Below, piece after piece: positions 1 through 9,100 of a stretch of 64,000 bases of DNA; within the stretch, counting starts at the first letter, position 1; each line of letters opens with the position of its first letter. A program made the translations under genes and the position numbers. The DNA comes from Trichosporon coremiiforme (taxonomy: Eukaryota > Basidiomycota > Tremellomycetes > Trichosporonales > Trichosporonaceae). Location: the NCBI GenBank assembly GCA_039545355.1, contig BCJJ01000002.1, positions 335,956 through 399,955 on the forward strand. Direction: 5' to 3'. Below the pieces are notes generated by a model. It had not been told where the DNA came from. It did not search any database and worked only from the letters and a program-made list of their open reading frames with translations.

Positions 1-2
1 CG

Positions 3-332
3 TCTTCCAACGGCGGTGGCAGCAACCACACCTCCAACGGTGGGGACAACAACACTTCCAACGGTGGTGGCAACCAGACCTCGAACGGCCCTGCCACCAC
101 TTCGTCGACCTCTGCGGCCCCCAAGCCGACCACCTCCGGCGGCGGCGACAACAACAACAACCAGTGCCACGACGGCAAGGACGGTGCCCCCGGCAAGGAC
201 GGCCAGGACGGTGCTGCCGGCAAGGACGCCGTCTGCCCCCCTTGTGTTTGCTCGCGTGGCTCCGAGGAGCTCGCTCAGGAGAACGCTCTCCTCCGCCGCG
301 AGATCGCCGCCCTCAAGGCCCAGCTCGCTTAA
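3..332 (+). CDS. C-terminal part of a collagen-like, Ser/Thr/Asn/Gly-rich surface or secreted protein
   Basis: The open frame enters from the left edge, so the start is missing; 109 residues are visible. They begin with a low-complexity region of repeated SNGG/NQTSNG units, followed by a Thr/Ser/Pro-rich linker. Next comes a short collagen-like block of Gly-X-Y triplets (GKDGAPGKDGQDGAAGKDA), then the cysteine motif CPPCVC. The end is a heptad-like coiled coil (EELAQENALLRREIAALKAQLA). There is no hydrophobic tail, so no GPI or membrane anchor. Collagen-like triplets next to a coiled coil usually drive trimerisation, and the cysteines could cross-link the chains (inference). The N-X-T/S sequons and low complexity suit an extracellular or cell-wall location. 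I do not recognise a specific family. Confidence 0.75.
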   Translation, partial: SSNGGGSNHTSNGGDNNTSNGGGNQTSNGPATTSSTSAAPKPTTSGGGDNNNNQCHDGKDGAPGKDGQDGAAGKDAVCPPCVCSRGSEELAQENALLRREIAALKAQLA

Positions 333-1482
333 GCGTCTCATCTCGTTTGAACAATTAGTCACCAAAACTTCCATAAACACAGTCCCACTATTGGGACATC
401 CATTCTTTTCACGGAACATTCTTTTAGACATCTAGATGCAGATGAACATTCTTTTCTGTCTGCCTATCTGTGCATTCTGGCTTCTGCTGACACCTCGTTT
501 TCTCTGCCTCGATGTGTGCTACTCACAGCAAATTTTCGTGTATTGAGCGACTTTTTTTTTCGTGAGCGTGAACCTTGCAGACCTTGTCCCCGAACCTTCG
601 TGCATCAGCATGGGCCCATACACAAGGAAGCTCGAAAGGCTGCATCGGCATGTCGAGACATGGAGCTTGCGTACTCGCGCCCGGGTCTGCGGATGCAACT
701 CGGGGACGCGGTAACGGTACGCGGCCGCACAGGCGGAATGATGTTCCGGTGAGACACTGGTTACGGTTTCGTGGACACATGGACACATGGACACTAGGCT
801 GCGTCTCTGTCCGGATACCGGAAATATCGTCTTCCGATCGCGCATTGAGTGAGGTGGTGCACGGGTTGTGCGGTGAATGATGCAGCGCCGTATCCCATGC
901 AACCTCGATAGTCTCGTGTGTCTTACGACACACTCGACGCATTCCCCCAACTGCGCGGAGGAGGTGAAACACGATCGAGCCGTGCCTCTGCCTTGGGTCG
1001 GGCTAAGTTGCGCATAATCGGAGACAGCCCAGCTACCTATGACGAACGTGACGGGCCAGTACCTCCTCATGTCTACCCATGCATGTGCGTGGGTCTGACG
1101 GGCTTGCCGGTCCGAGGAGCCATGACGAGGGCGATGGGGAAACGACATTGATGGGCACTGCGGAAAAGCTGAGAAACTCGAAAAACACGCACTGATGCCG
1201 GACGGGCACGGTTACGCTTACCTTAAGGAACACGCAAGGTACGGAGTGTACTTTGCGGTATCAGGCTGACCGTGCTCACCGAAACCCACTGAGCACCGCT
1301 CTGGAGTTTGTTTGGGACTTGCGAACTTCGGTCTCATGTTGCAACTCCGTCAACTCTGCTCCCCAGGATCCCGTAGCCGATCTCAGCAACCCTTCTTCTT
1401 CCTGCTGTTAGCTCTACGAGATGAAAAAGAACGGCGGAGGCCTCGGCGAGCATGGTCGCTGCTGCAGAGCAGTGTTCGTCGA
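333..1482. other. Intergenic region
   Basis: No coding exon or RNA gene is recognised. The first part is presumably the 3' untranslated end of the collagen-like gene. Open frames on both strands here have no family-like protein sequence. Confidence 0.5.
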
Positions 1483-1597
1483 GGCGAGATGGCCGAGCGG
1501 TCTAAGGCGCTGTGTTAAGGTCTCTTCCTCTGCTCACGTTAGCAGAGGTCGTCTCCTCCGCAGTCTTCGGACGTGGGTTCGAATCCCACTCTCGTCA
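1483..1597 (+). tRNA. tRNA-Leu(AAG) with a 37-nt intron
   Basis: The acceptor strands GGCGAGA and TCTCGTC pair with one G-U, and A1597 is the discriminator. The internal promoter boxes are TGGCCGAGCGG (A box) and GGTTCGAATCC (B box). The anticodon stem CTGTG/CGCAG encloses the loop TTAAGG...C, giving anticodon AAG. An intron of about 37 nt (1521-1557) sits after position 37, the usual eukaryotic place. It can fold into a perfect 7-bp hairpin (CTCTGCT/AGCAGAG). A long variable arm (class II) fits leucine. A T-run lies about 30 nt downstream. Confidence 0.93.
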
Positions 1598-1982
1598 AGC
1601 GGGCATTCAGTTGCCCCCTTCAGCCACCTTTTTCGAAAGCGAGAGAAGCAGAGGAGGGGAAGAAGAGTGGGGGGGCATTGGTAGGGAGTGATTGGCCGGT
1701 CAGCGCCACTTCCTGGATTGAGGAACGCGCAGGCCCTGCATGCAACGCATGAGTCTTCGCAGCCTGATCTGCTCGGTTTGCACTTCTCACAGAAAGGTAC
1801 AGCTGCTCTGGGTGCTATAGCAGTCACACACAGGCTGCGGACTGACTGACCGGCGACCTATGTGTGGGACTTCGCGTTTTCACCCCACTACTCACTCGTC
1901 TGAACTCCCACCTCATTTTTCTCTCTCTCCTGACCTTTTCTGACCATCCCAAGACTCCAGGACACCGCAAACAAGCCAAAAA
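1598..1982. other. Spacer between two convergent tRNA genes
   Basis: No gene is seen. An A-run just right of the middle of this segment's right end (1978-1982) reads as a T-run on the minus strand and can act as the Pol III terminator of the adjacent tRNA-Pro. Confidence 0.5.
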
Positions 1983-2102
1983 GGTCCTCGCCGGGATTTG
2001 AACCCGGGGCCACTCCCAATCGCTCCTCAAGAGGAGTTGGAGGCAAAGCTCAAGATGTTAGATCACCCTAAGAGAGTATGATAACCACTACACCACGAGA
2101 AC
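1983..2102 (-). tRNA. tRNA-Pro(AGG) with an intron of about 47 nt
   Basis: Read on the minus strand, the acceptor strands GTTCTCG and CGAGGAC pair and the discriminator is C. The A box is TGGTGTAGTGG and the B box GGTTCAAATCC; the T stem is CCGGG/CCCGG. The anticodon stem CTCTC/GGGAG encloses loop TTAGGG...T, giving anticodon AGG, with the intron after position 37. The loop matches that usual for fungal tRNA-Pro. The anticodon depends on choosing this stem register; shifting it by one would give an implausible tRNA with a short variable arm. Confidence 0.9.
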
Positions 2103-2542
2103 GTCCTGTTGCTGGACGAAAGCGAGGTGCGCGGCGCGGCCGTGAGCGTCCTCGACTGAATCTGCTCCCAATGTGGTGGCATACGAGTTTTAGTATGTCT
2201 AATGGCAGGAATAGGCTTTCAGGTGTGGGAGGAATCAGGCACGTGGCTATCCGCGAGTGAAATTCACCTTGTCGGACCATCATTTGGCCTGCTCGTCAGG
2301 ATGGTTATCGAGGGTCGGCGGCGTGTAACCTGTGCGCAATTAGCTCACTCGTCCACCTCAACACGTCGTCCTGCAGCGGAATACCGACAGAGCATGCTGA
2401 CACAGCGGTTTCAGAGATTGTCGCACTTGTTAGATGAGCAAGAGAGCGATGCATGAGAACTACGACATAACGGAACGTTATATAGGGACGTCGCCGCGGT
2501 GCCACTTCAAGACTGCCCAGGTCTCTTTGTCTCAACAGCACT
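2103..2542. other. Intergenic region next to decayed genes
   Basis: No family-like coding frame or RNA gene is seen. It lies just downstream of the most degraded BTB-like copy and may include its former 3' region. Confidence 0.4.
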
Positions 2543-2890
2543 TCAGGCTCGGTACTCACACGGCCCACCCTCGCATCGAGGCACAGCGTCGGCCAAGCCT
2601 CGAAGGTACTGCTGGGGAACGTGCTCAAGGGCTGCGATCGGAATATCGCTGACATCAAAATGCTTCGGGTTTTTGTGGTCTCGTAGAGAACACTCCTCGA
2701 AGGATACCGCCGTGGAGCAGAGAATTATGTCGCCGAGGGCTGCAGCGAATGCGAAGATCTCGGCAGCACCCCACTCTTCCTCTGTGAGAGCCCTAGTGAG
2801 GTACAGGCGGAAAACCTCTATGAATTGCTCACAGTTATACTTCGGTAGAAAAGCGATGAAGGAAAGACAAAGGTCCGAGGAAGGTGAGTT
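2543..2890 (-). pseudogene. BTB/POZ-like gene remnant, copy C (3' part only)
   Basis: A minus-strand frame of about 110 residues ending in a normal stop resembles the C-terminal half of the two neighbouring BTB-like copies. It has FLPKYNCEQFIEVFRLYL, then a helix with AAEIFAFAAALGDIILCSTAV. This matches the IFVLGAEMDERDVCATAI segment of copy A and the IIAAILDENLLCEGV segment of copy B. No matching N-terminal BTB exon can be joined upstream in 2903-3240, where frames shift and stop repeatedly. I read it as a truncated copy. The 5' boundary is uncertain. Family assignment rests on similarity to copies A and B. Confidence 0.45.
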
Positions 2891-2902
2891 GCGAAAGCAC
2901 AC

Positions 2903-3365
2903 ACACGGAGGGAATGACGGCGGTGCGTCAAGTCAGCGAGCGCAAATTCGTCCGCGACAGACCTCCCCACCTTGGTAATCACACCCCTCGTGCCTGCGGC
3001 ACTGCGAAAACTCACCCAAGGTCCAAAATCTTCTCTTTGCTTTGCGTGACTGGCCATGATGCACATTCGTGGGTATGAGAGCAGCTGACTGCAGGTACAT
3101 TATTTCGAGGATTTCTCGAATTTTCGCAGCGCCACTGAACCAGACTGGCCCTACGGGTGCTCTGTGTATGCGACTATTCTTGTACATCACTGCCGACAAT
3201 CAACAATAGCTCTTTAGAACATCCTAACCAATGCGAAAATCCGGATACCGGTGACATACTGTGAACAGTCCAGCCTGATGGACAAACATTTCGCCACTCG
3301 AACACCCGAAAGGGCTCTTCCGAATGCAAAAGCGGATATACCACGCCCTCTCTTTATCCCCATAT
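2903..3365. other. Degraded spacer between BTB-like remnants
   Basis: Minus-strand frames here are short and mutually out of phase. It may hold the decayed N-terminal half of copy C, but no BTB signature is readable. Confidence 0.35.
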
Positions 3366-4187
3366 TCAGAACGGAAACTCGGGAAGCTCCTGGAATGCAC
3401 AAAAATGAATCTTCAGACACTCTAGGGGAAGCTTGCGTCCATCAGGAGTCACGCCACCGACCCTCCAGAACTCGTGAATGGCCCGGATGACAGCTTCGAC
3501 ATAATTGGGGGGGCAGTTGGCAACGAGCCTCTCGGGGAGCTGCCCCGCATCCCACACAACTTGAAGATACTCTCCGGACTTCGAGTCGTAGACGCGACCC
3601 GTAAAGCATCCAGCACTGATGGCCGTAGCGCATACATCTCTTTCGTCCATCTCAGCGCCGAGGACGAAGATGTCGAGAGGGTCTAGGGAGCGGTTGACGC
3701 AGGCGCCCATGAGCGACATGGCCAGACGAAGCATGGCGTTTTCCTCCAGCAGCGGGTCTAGGGGGCCCAGTTGCCCAGAATCTGGATCAGGTCCATATAC
3801 TCAGTGAGCAGGATGCGGTCCAGCAGGCTTCCTGCCTACCGGCGCATGAAGGCGTCCTCACCGACGGTGTCGTGGACAAGCAGCTGCAAGTACTGCGCAA
3901 TGACGTCCTTGCGCTCAATGACAGAGTCAGTGGAGTGATGCTCGAATGGAAGGGGTGTGAGGCAATGTGTGGCGATGCAGGGGCGGTAGAGCTCACGGAA
4001 GACGGGACTGAGCGTCAGCTGGTGGTGGCGACCAGACTCACTTGTACTTGAAGAGAACCTCCGACGGAACCTTGAAGAGCCAGCCATCGCTTGAAACAAG
4101 GACGAAGCCACCTTCCTGCCACTCGGGGTGGTCTTGGATAGGGCTGTCGTTCTCCTGAGAGCTACAATTGACGAGGTCAGAGGTCAT
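3366..4187 (-). pseudogene. BTB/POZ-like protein, copy A, with a stop and a frameshift
   Basis: It starts at an ATG (MTSDLVNCSS...). After about 30 residues it shows a BTB-like opening, GGFVLVSSDGWLFKVPSEVL, then FKYNPVFRELYRP across a short intron (donor GTGAGTCTGG, branch GCTGAC). The shape matches the usual BTB start: strand, SSDG turn, V-S-VL helix, PVFR. The frame meets TAG at 3838-3840. It stays readable beyond that (SLLDRILLTEYMDLIQILGN), then needs a one-base shift in a run of five C near 3758. It continues for 122 residues (MLRLAMSLMGACVNRS... to LPEFPF) to a normal stop. BTB domains mediate dimerisation or Cullin-3 binding; nothing here tells which. An error in the C run could explain the shift but not the TAG. 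Confidence 0.55.
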
Positions 4188-4608
4188 GACGGATGGTTGC
4201 GGTTAGAAGCGGATGGATGTGAGGAGATGAGAGAAACGAAGATGAAGGTGGAGATGAGGACACAGTAATGCAAAGCAGAACCTCGACGTGGAAGGTAGTC
4301 CTGGCTGTATGCATCATCCGCTCTTCCGCACCGATGTCCATCACCGTCGGATGACTTGAGTGGTGGACAGTGGTGTGGGAATGTGTCGCGGTTCCTGAAG
4401 TTAGTTTTTCATGTGGCCGACTCGGTACCGTGGTGAACTACGCATTGTTCTTTCGCCGATGAGGGACGGATGTGGCAGCTGTCACAAACGTTCATAGGAC
4501 TTCACACATACGGAGAAGAAGTAAGCGTCAAGAGTGCTGGTTTTCGGGTCTTGTTAGTTGAGATTACCGGTTGACTTGGTCGCTTTTCTGCGCCAGGTCA
4601 AGCACCGG
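4188..4608. other. Spacer between BTB-like copies A and B
   Basis: Presumed promoter side of copy A and 3' side of copy B. No gene is recognised. Confidence 0.4.
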
Positions 4609-5444
4609 TCAAGACTCCCCGTCGAAACGAGCAGCCTGCTGCTTGAAGATGTTGCGTTTGGCTTGCCACAGGATCTCGTGGAAGCACATCGCTGAGGGGA
4701 ATGAAACGTCTCCTCCCTCTTCCGCTTCCTGTTCACGCTTCTTGTACTTAGCGCGGGTCCAGCTCAGGCCGTATAGGTACTCGGATGGAATGCCGGGCCA
4801 AAAGTGGAACGGGATATGACCTGCCTCAAAACGGTCGGCGGGAGGACGTCCTTGTCCTCAAGCCAAGGACGCCTTCGCACAGCAGGTTCTCGTCGAGGAT
4901 GGCGGCAATGATGGACGTGTGCAGGGAGCTGCACTTCTTCTTGGAGTGGACGAAGAAGACGCAGCGCGAGAACTCGCGCAGCACCTCCGCGCAATCCTAT
5001 TTGCGGAGGAACTTGATCAGCTGCGGCGCTTCCTGCACGTCCCGGAGCTCAATGCTGGTTCCGTTTCGGCCAAACGTCTTGAGCGTGAGAAGACGACAGA
5101 AGTGGAACAGTGTGTGGTCGTTCTCGGTCTCCGTGTCGTAGAAGTTGAACTCCTTCTTCCCGTTAGGCGTGCGAACGAGGCCCTGCAGGAGCTTTGGACT
5201 GGATGCGTAAGCCAGCTAAACACCCAAAGAGGTACAGCTAAGGAAGAACTCACGTTGAACAGGTATCTGGGAGGAATCTGGAAGCCGCACCGCTGAGGGC
5301 TGGCGGAGACAAGTGTGAAGTCAGGGAGGTCGCTGAACAGATTGTGCTCGCTGTGCGAGTAGTAGTTGACGCATTGGTCGTACTCGGGGGTGAGCTTGGG
5401 GGAGAAGGGGGTCTCAACGTTTCCAGAGAGAGAGGGTTGGCATG
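4609..5444 (-). pseudogene. BTB/POZ-like protein, copy B, with an in-frame stop and a frameshift
   Basis: The first readable exon contains NLFSDLPDFTLVSASPQRCG followed by FQIPPRYLFN, a BTB-like start comparable to copy A. After an intron (donor GTGAGTTC) the frame reads FNFYDTETENDHTLFHFCRLLTL and then LIKFLRK. It stops at TAG (4997-4999) where a tryptophan codon would be expected; a single G-to-A change would explain it. Coding resumes as DCAEVLREFSRCVFFVHSKK and IIAAILDENLLCEG. A frameshift follows near 4860, then EAGHIPFHFWPGIPSEYLYG to a stop at 4609. An upstream first exon is probably missing from this model. Homology with copies A and C is by eye; the BTB label is an inference from the shared fold pattern. 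Confidence 0.5.
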
Positions 5445-5934
5445 CTGAAGTGACGTTTTGGGGGGAAGGGGGGGGGGGTCTTTGAAGGAAGAGACGATGA
5501 CAGCGCGGACGTTAAGTAAAGGATTACAGATCGATCACTCGCGGGTGGTGGAGGTTATTTGGTTCCACCTGAGGTGACAGTCACGGGCGATCGGCGTGCG
5601 CCCCATTTCAGGTTCACAGAGCAGAGTGCCCGTCGTACACTCAATCTCGGCTATGCACAACATACTTCAAGCTTCCTTCAGACATGCAACTACCTCATCG
5701 TTTGCCGCAAAGGAAAGCATGCACTCGCTCCGTCAATCCCATCTCTACCAACCCCATGTCGCCACCCAGTAGCTGCAGATAACGCGAAGCGCCACCGCGG
5801 AAGCAAAGCCACGTACAATCAAATTGGTTGCGGCCCCAACCTCGTCTGGAAACGCCATCTGGTCGCGTATCAGCCCAGGCGGAGAATTTCCTTCTACTCC
5901 TCGAGAACCAAACAAACCAGATCTCATCTGCAGG
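5445..5934. other. Intergenic region upstream of the SERF-like gene
   Basis: Contains a long G-run near 5460 on the plus strand and the presumed promoter of the SERF-like gene. No TATA box or RNA gene is clear. Confidence 0.4.
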
Positions 5935-6484
5935 ATGACGCGTGAGTTCACGAGCTTTTCATCTGAACCTGACAGACAGGCGGTGACCAGAGAGAACGCG
6001 ATAGGGCGAAGAACCTCGCCAAGACGTGAGTGTTACCCCCCAAGACGAATACCCCTTCCTCATCTCTCGCATCTCATGGGCTACTTCCCTTTCAACACTC
6101 GTCGCATTCACCCTCTTTCGCAGCTGGAAGCGCTGGAATGATCTAACTCTTAGCGCTGCCGGCAAGAAGAAGCAGACCGGCGACCCTACCAAGAGGCGCG
6201 AGGCCGACGCCAACGCCCTCCAGGCTAAGTGAGTTTACATTATCTCGTGATTCAACTGACGCGGCAGGATCGCTGTGAGTACACGACCCCCTAGAACCTC
6301 GCGGCACGCGAGCTGAGCTCTGCTTGCTGTAACTGGGCATGATCTTGGACTGAGCTCACTGGTCGGAACAATACCCCAACTGGCATTCCCACATCGCATC
6401 GTGAAGCTGACCCCACAGGCTAAGCAGGCTGCCAAGGAGGCCGGCGAGACCGGAAATAACAATAAGAACACTAAGAAGAAATAG
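5935..6484 (+). CDS. SERF/4F5-family small basic protein
   Basis: The spliced protein has 66 residues. It begins MTRGDQRERDRAKNLAKT, the hallmark start of the 4F5/SERF family (small EDRK-rich factor). A KKKQTGDPTKRREADANALQ segment and a Lys/Asn-rich tail follow. SERF proteins are small, charged and disordered; animal members modify amyloid aggregation and bind RNA, and the role in fungi is poorly known. Exons are 5935-5941, 5980-6025, 6154-6228, 6268-6274 and 6419-6484. The first and fourth are only 7 nt each. The phases work out exactly and the resulting protein fits the family, which supports the model. The gene is convergent with eIF2A, with about 134 bp between the stops. Confidence 0.85.
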
Positions 6485-6618
6485 AGCTCATTTGTTGTTT
6501 TGACAATAAATGCGATGCATAGTATGGCCATATCATGCTGGGAACGTAGAGCGGCTACAAGCTACGGGGGACGAAGGACAGGTGTGAATCTAAGAAAGAG
6601 GTGGGCGGGCTTAAAAGC

Positions 6619-8761
6619 TTAAGCGTCACCGCCGAGAGCGCGGATCTCAGCGCGAACCGAGCCCTCAGTCTCGATCTTCTGGACCTGCGTTTTCTCGAGG
6701 ACCTCACCCTTGGCGACGCGGGCCTTGAGCTCATCAATGGCCTTGAGCTTCTTCGTAAGATTCCTGATCTTCTTGGCCGTAGCGTCCTCGTCGTTCGCAG
6801 GGGCAGCAGCCTTGGGCTTCTCGTCGATCGAAGCCTTGGCCACAGCCTCGGTCGTGCCGTCGACGTCCGCCTTCTTGTTCTTCGTACGCTGGCGCTTCTT
6901 CTTCTCCCCTCCGGCGGCCGCTCCCGGAACGGCAGCAGCACCAGGGATCGAGGCACCAGGGATGTAGCGAGCGGCGGGCTTGCCGCCCTTAAAGGTGGGC
7001 GTCGAAGCACCGCTCGAAGGGGCGTCGTCGTCACGGCGGTACGCGTCGGAAGCTCCCATTCCACGCGCTCCCGGGGGGCGGTAGGCGCCAACGGGCTTGG
7101 AGGCAGCACCATTTGAGTCTCCGCCCTTAGGCTGATAGAGGCTGATAGACGCGTTGGCCTCGGGAGCCTTGGGCACAACAGCGGGGAAGGGAGGGGTGTC
7201 CTCAACACGGCCCGGGCGGAAGCTGGCGGCGTAAAGGTCGTCGGTGTTCTGGACGTGCAGGAGCTGACCACCACACCACCAGATCTTCACACCGTTGTCG
7301 ACACGGAGTCGGGGCGACAGAGTAGCAGTCATGATGTAGCGTCCACAGGGCGACCACTCGCAGTGCGAGCTGTTGGAAGCAGTGAACTCGGCAACCTTCT
7401 TGCGCGTGCTGACCTCCCAGACGTCGATTCCTCCCGCGAGGTTTCCGAAACCAGCAGAGAGAACCAACCGTCCCTGAGGCTGGTACGAGAGGAAGTTGCG
7501 GGGAGCCGAGCCGAAGGAGTGGATCGCCTTCGCGCGGATGTCGAACATCTGGGTGCGGGCGGGCATGTCTGACATTAGCTTAGATTACGAGTGACGCAAC
7601 TCACAGCCGTAGCACACGCAGAAGTCCTTGGAGGTAGGGTTCCAAGAGAAGTCATAGATAGGACCCTCCTTGTCGAGGTCGACCAAGCCATCGAATGAGC
7701 CGTCAAGAGCGACGAGGTAGAGGTTCGTCTCTCCGTAGTACGACTTGCCGGTGTTGTCGACGTCGGTGTGGGTGAGGAAAAGCGCCTGGACAGTCAGCTT
7801 TCAACTATAGGGCGTAAACTCGCCATAGTTCCGGCGTTGTTCCACTTGACGTTGAGCTTGTCAGCCTTGTAGAAGGCCTTCCTCGCGACCGTGATGGGCA
7901 TCTCACGGTTCTCGGTCTTGTCGGTGGAAGCGGGCTTGCCGACGAGGGACGAAACCGGGTAGAGGGCGAGGTTGGCGGGGGCACCCTTGCGCTCACCGAC
8001 CCAGACAGCCATGGCAGGCTCAGTGTAAGGGCGGACAGACCTAGCGCTGGTGCATCCCTCGGGGAGCTCGGCAGGGTGGGACAGGAAGAGACCGCGGATT
8101 TGGCCGTCGTTCTTGAGACGGGTAGCGGGGCGAGCAGCAAGCGGAGGAGAGAAGATGAGGATGTCATTACCAGCCGGCTGGAAGCGGTGAGCCTCATCGG
8201 GCGTGATCACGGGAGCCCTGATCGTCAGCTGAGCATCTCTAAATGAACTCACCAGTCATTCTCGGTCTTCTGGTACCATCCGCCGATGAGCTCTCCCTCG
8301 ATGCTCCACGCCTTGACGTTCTTGTAAACGTCAGTCTCGCTCTTCACCGGCCTCTCAAAGGTGTAGATAGTGGAAGCCAGAGGTGAGAAGGAGAGAGCGA
8401 CAACACCAGGCTGCTCAATAGTCACAGCCTCGCCACTTGAGGAAGACACAATCTGAACACTGCACTGTCAGCTTCGACGACCTTGTACACGAGGCACTCA
8501 CGTGTTGGCAAGCGCGTACGCGATCCACTTGCCGTCCTCTGAGTAGACAATAGCCTTAGCGTTGGCAGTGTCACTGATGTCAGTTCAGCCGATCAAGCAA
8601 GTAGCCGATGAGCGCCATCGCACAAACTTACGAAGGGATCTTGGACGTGACCTCGAAAGAAGGTCCGTCGGCGACACCAAGAGACTTTTGAGCGCGGACT
8701 GCATGGGTCAGCTAGATCTCGCAGCAGCGCACTCACAAGCGTACTGTGCCGAAGCAGCCAT
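6619..8761 (-). CDS. Eukaryotic translation initiation factor 2A (eIF2A, WD-repeat)
   Basis: The model gives 631 residues, usual for eIF2A (about 580-640). It starts MAASAQYAFRAQKSLGVADG. The beta-propeller region contains LSFSPLASTIYTFERP, KLNVKWNNAGT, SYYGETNLYLV, SWNPTSKDFCVCYGYMPAR and SAPRNFLSYQPQGRLVLSAG. A low-complexity Lys-rich segment and a C-terminal charged helix follow. eIF2A binds Met-tRNAi in alternative, non-canonical initiation on the 40S subunit in the cytoplasm. Seven exons: 8761-8737, 8698-8632, 8573-8502, 8459-8253, 8217-7824, 7785-7605, 7568-6619. The intron after 7824 appears to use a GC donor (GCGAGT). The gene is divergent from PRPP synthetase. Confidence 0.93.
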
Positions 8762-9100
8762 GGCTGTGAGGTTGGAGCAGAGGTACTCTTAGGCGAATCA
8801 GTGAGATGACCAGCCAAGAGGTGGACTGGACCGGCAGGCAGCACAGGGTGGTCGCGACAATGGCTGATACCGTCCGAAATTGTCTGGTCCGCGTATCACC
8901 ACGTCATTGTGTTTTCTGACCGCACGTGACATTACTCCCGCACTCCACCCTCGTCTCTGGAAATGCGCGCTATATGACGATTTCTGAAGCCAAGGGTTGA
9001 AATTTGTGTAATCGCTGCTTTCTCATACGGTCTTTTGCTCACCAAGCTCTTCACCTCCTCCAACTCAACCCCGCCGTCTTGGAACCGGAGCAACATCACC
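8762..9100. promoter_or_regulatory. Shared divergent promoter, eIF2A / PRPP synthetase
   Basis: The two start codons lie 339 bp apart and the genes point away from each other, so both promoters must be here. No TATA box was recognised on either strand. Confidence 0.5.
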
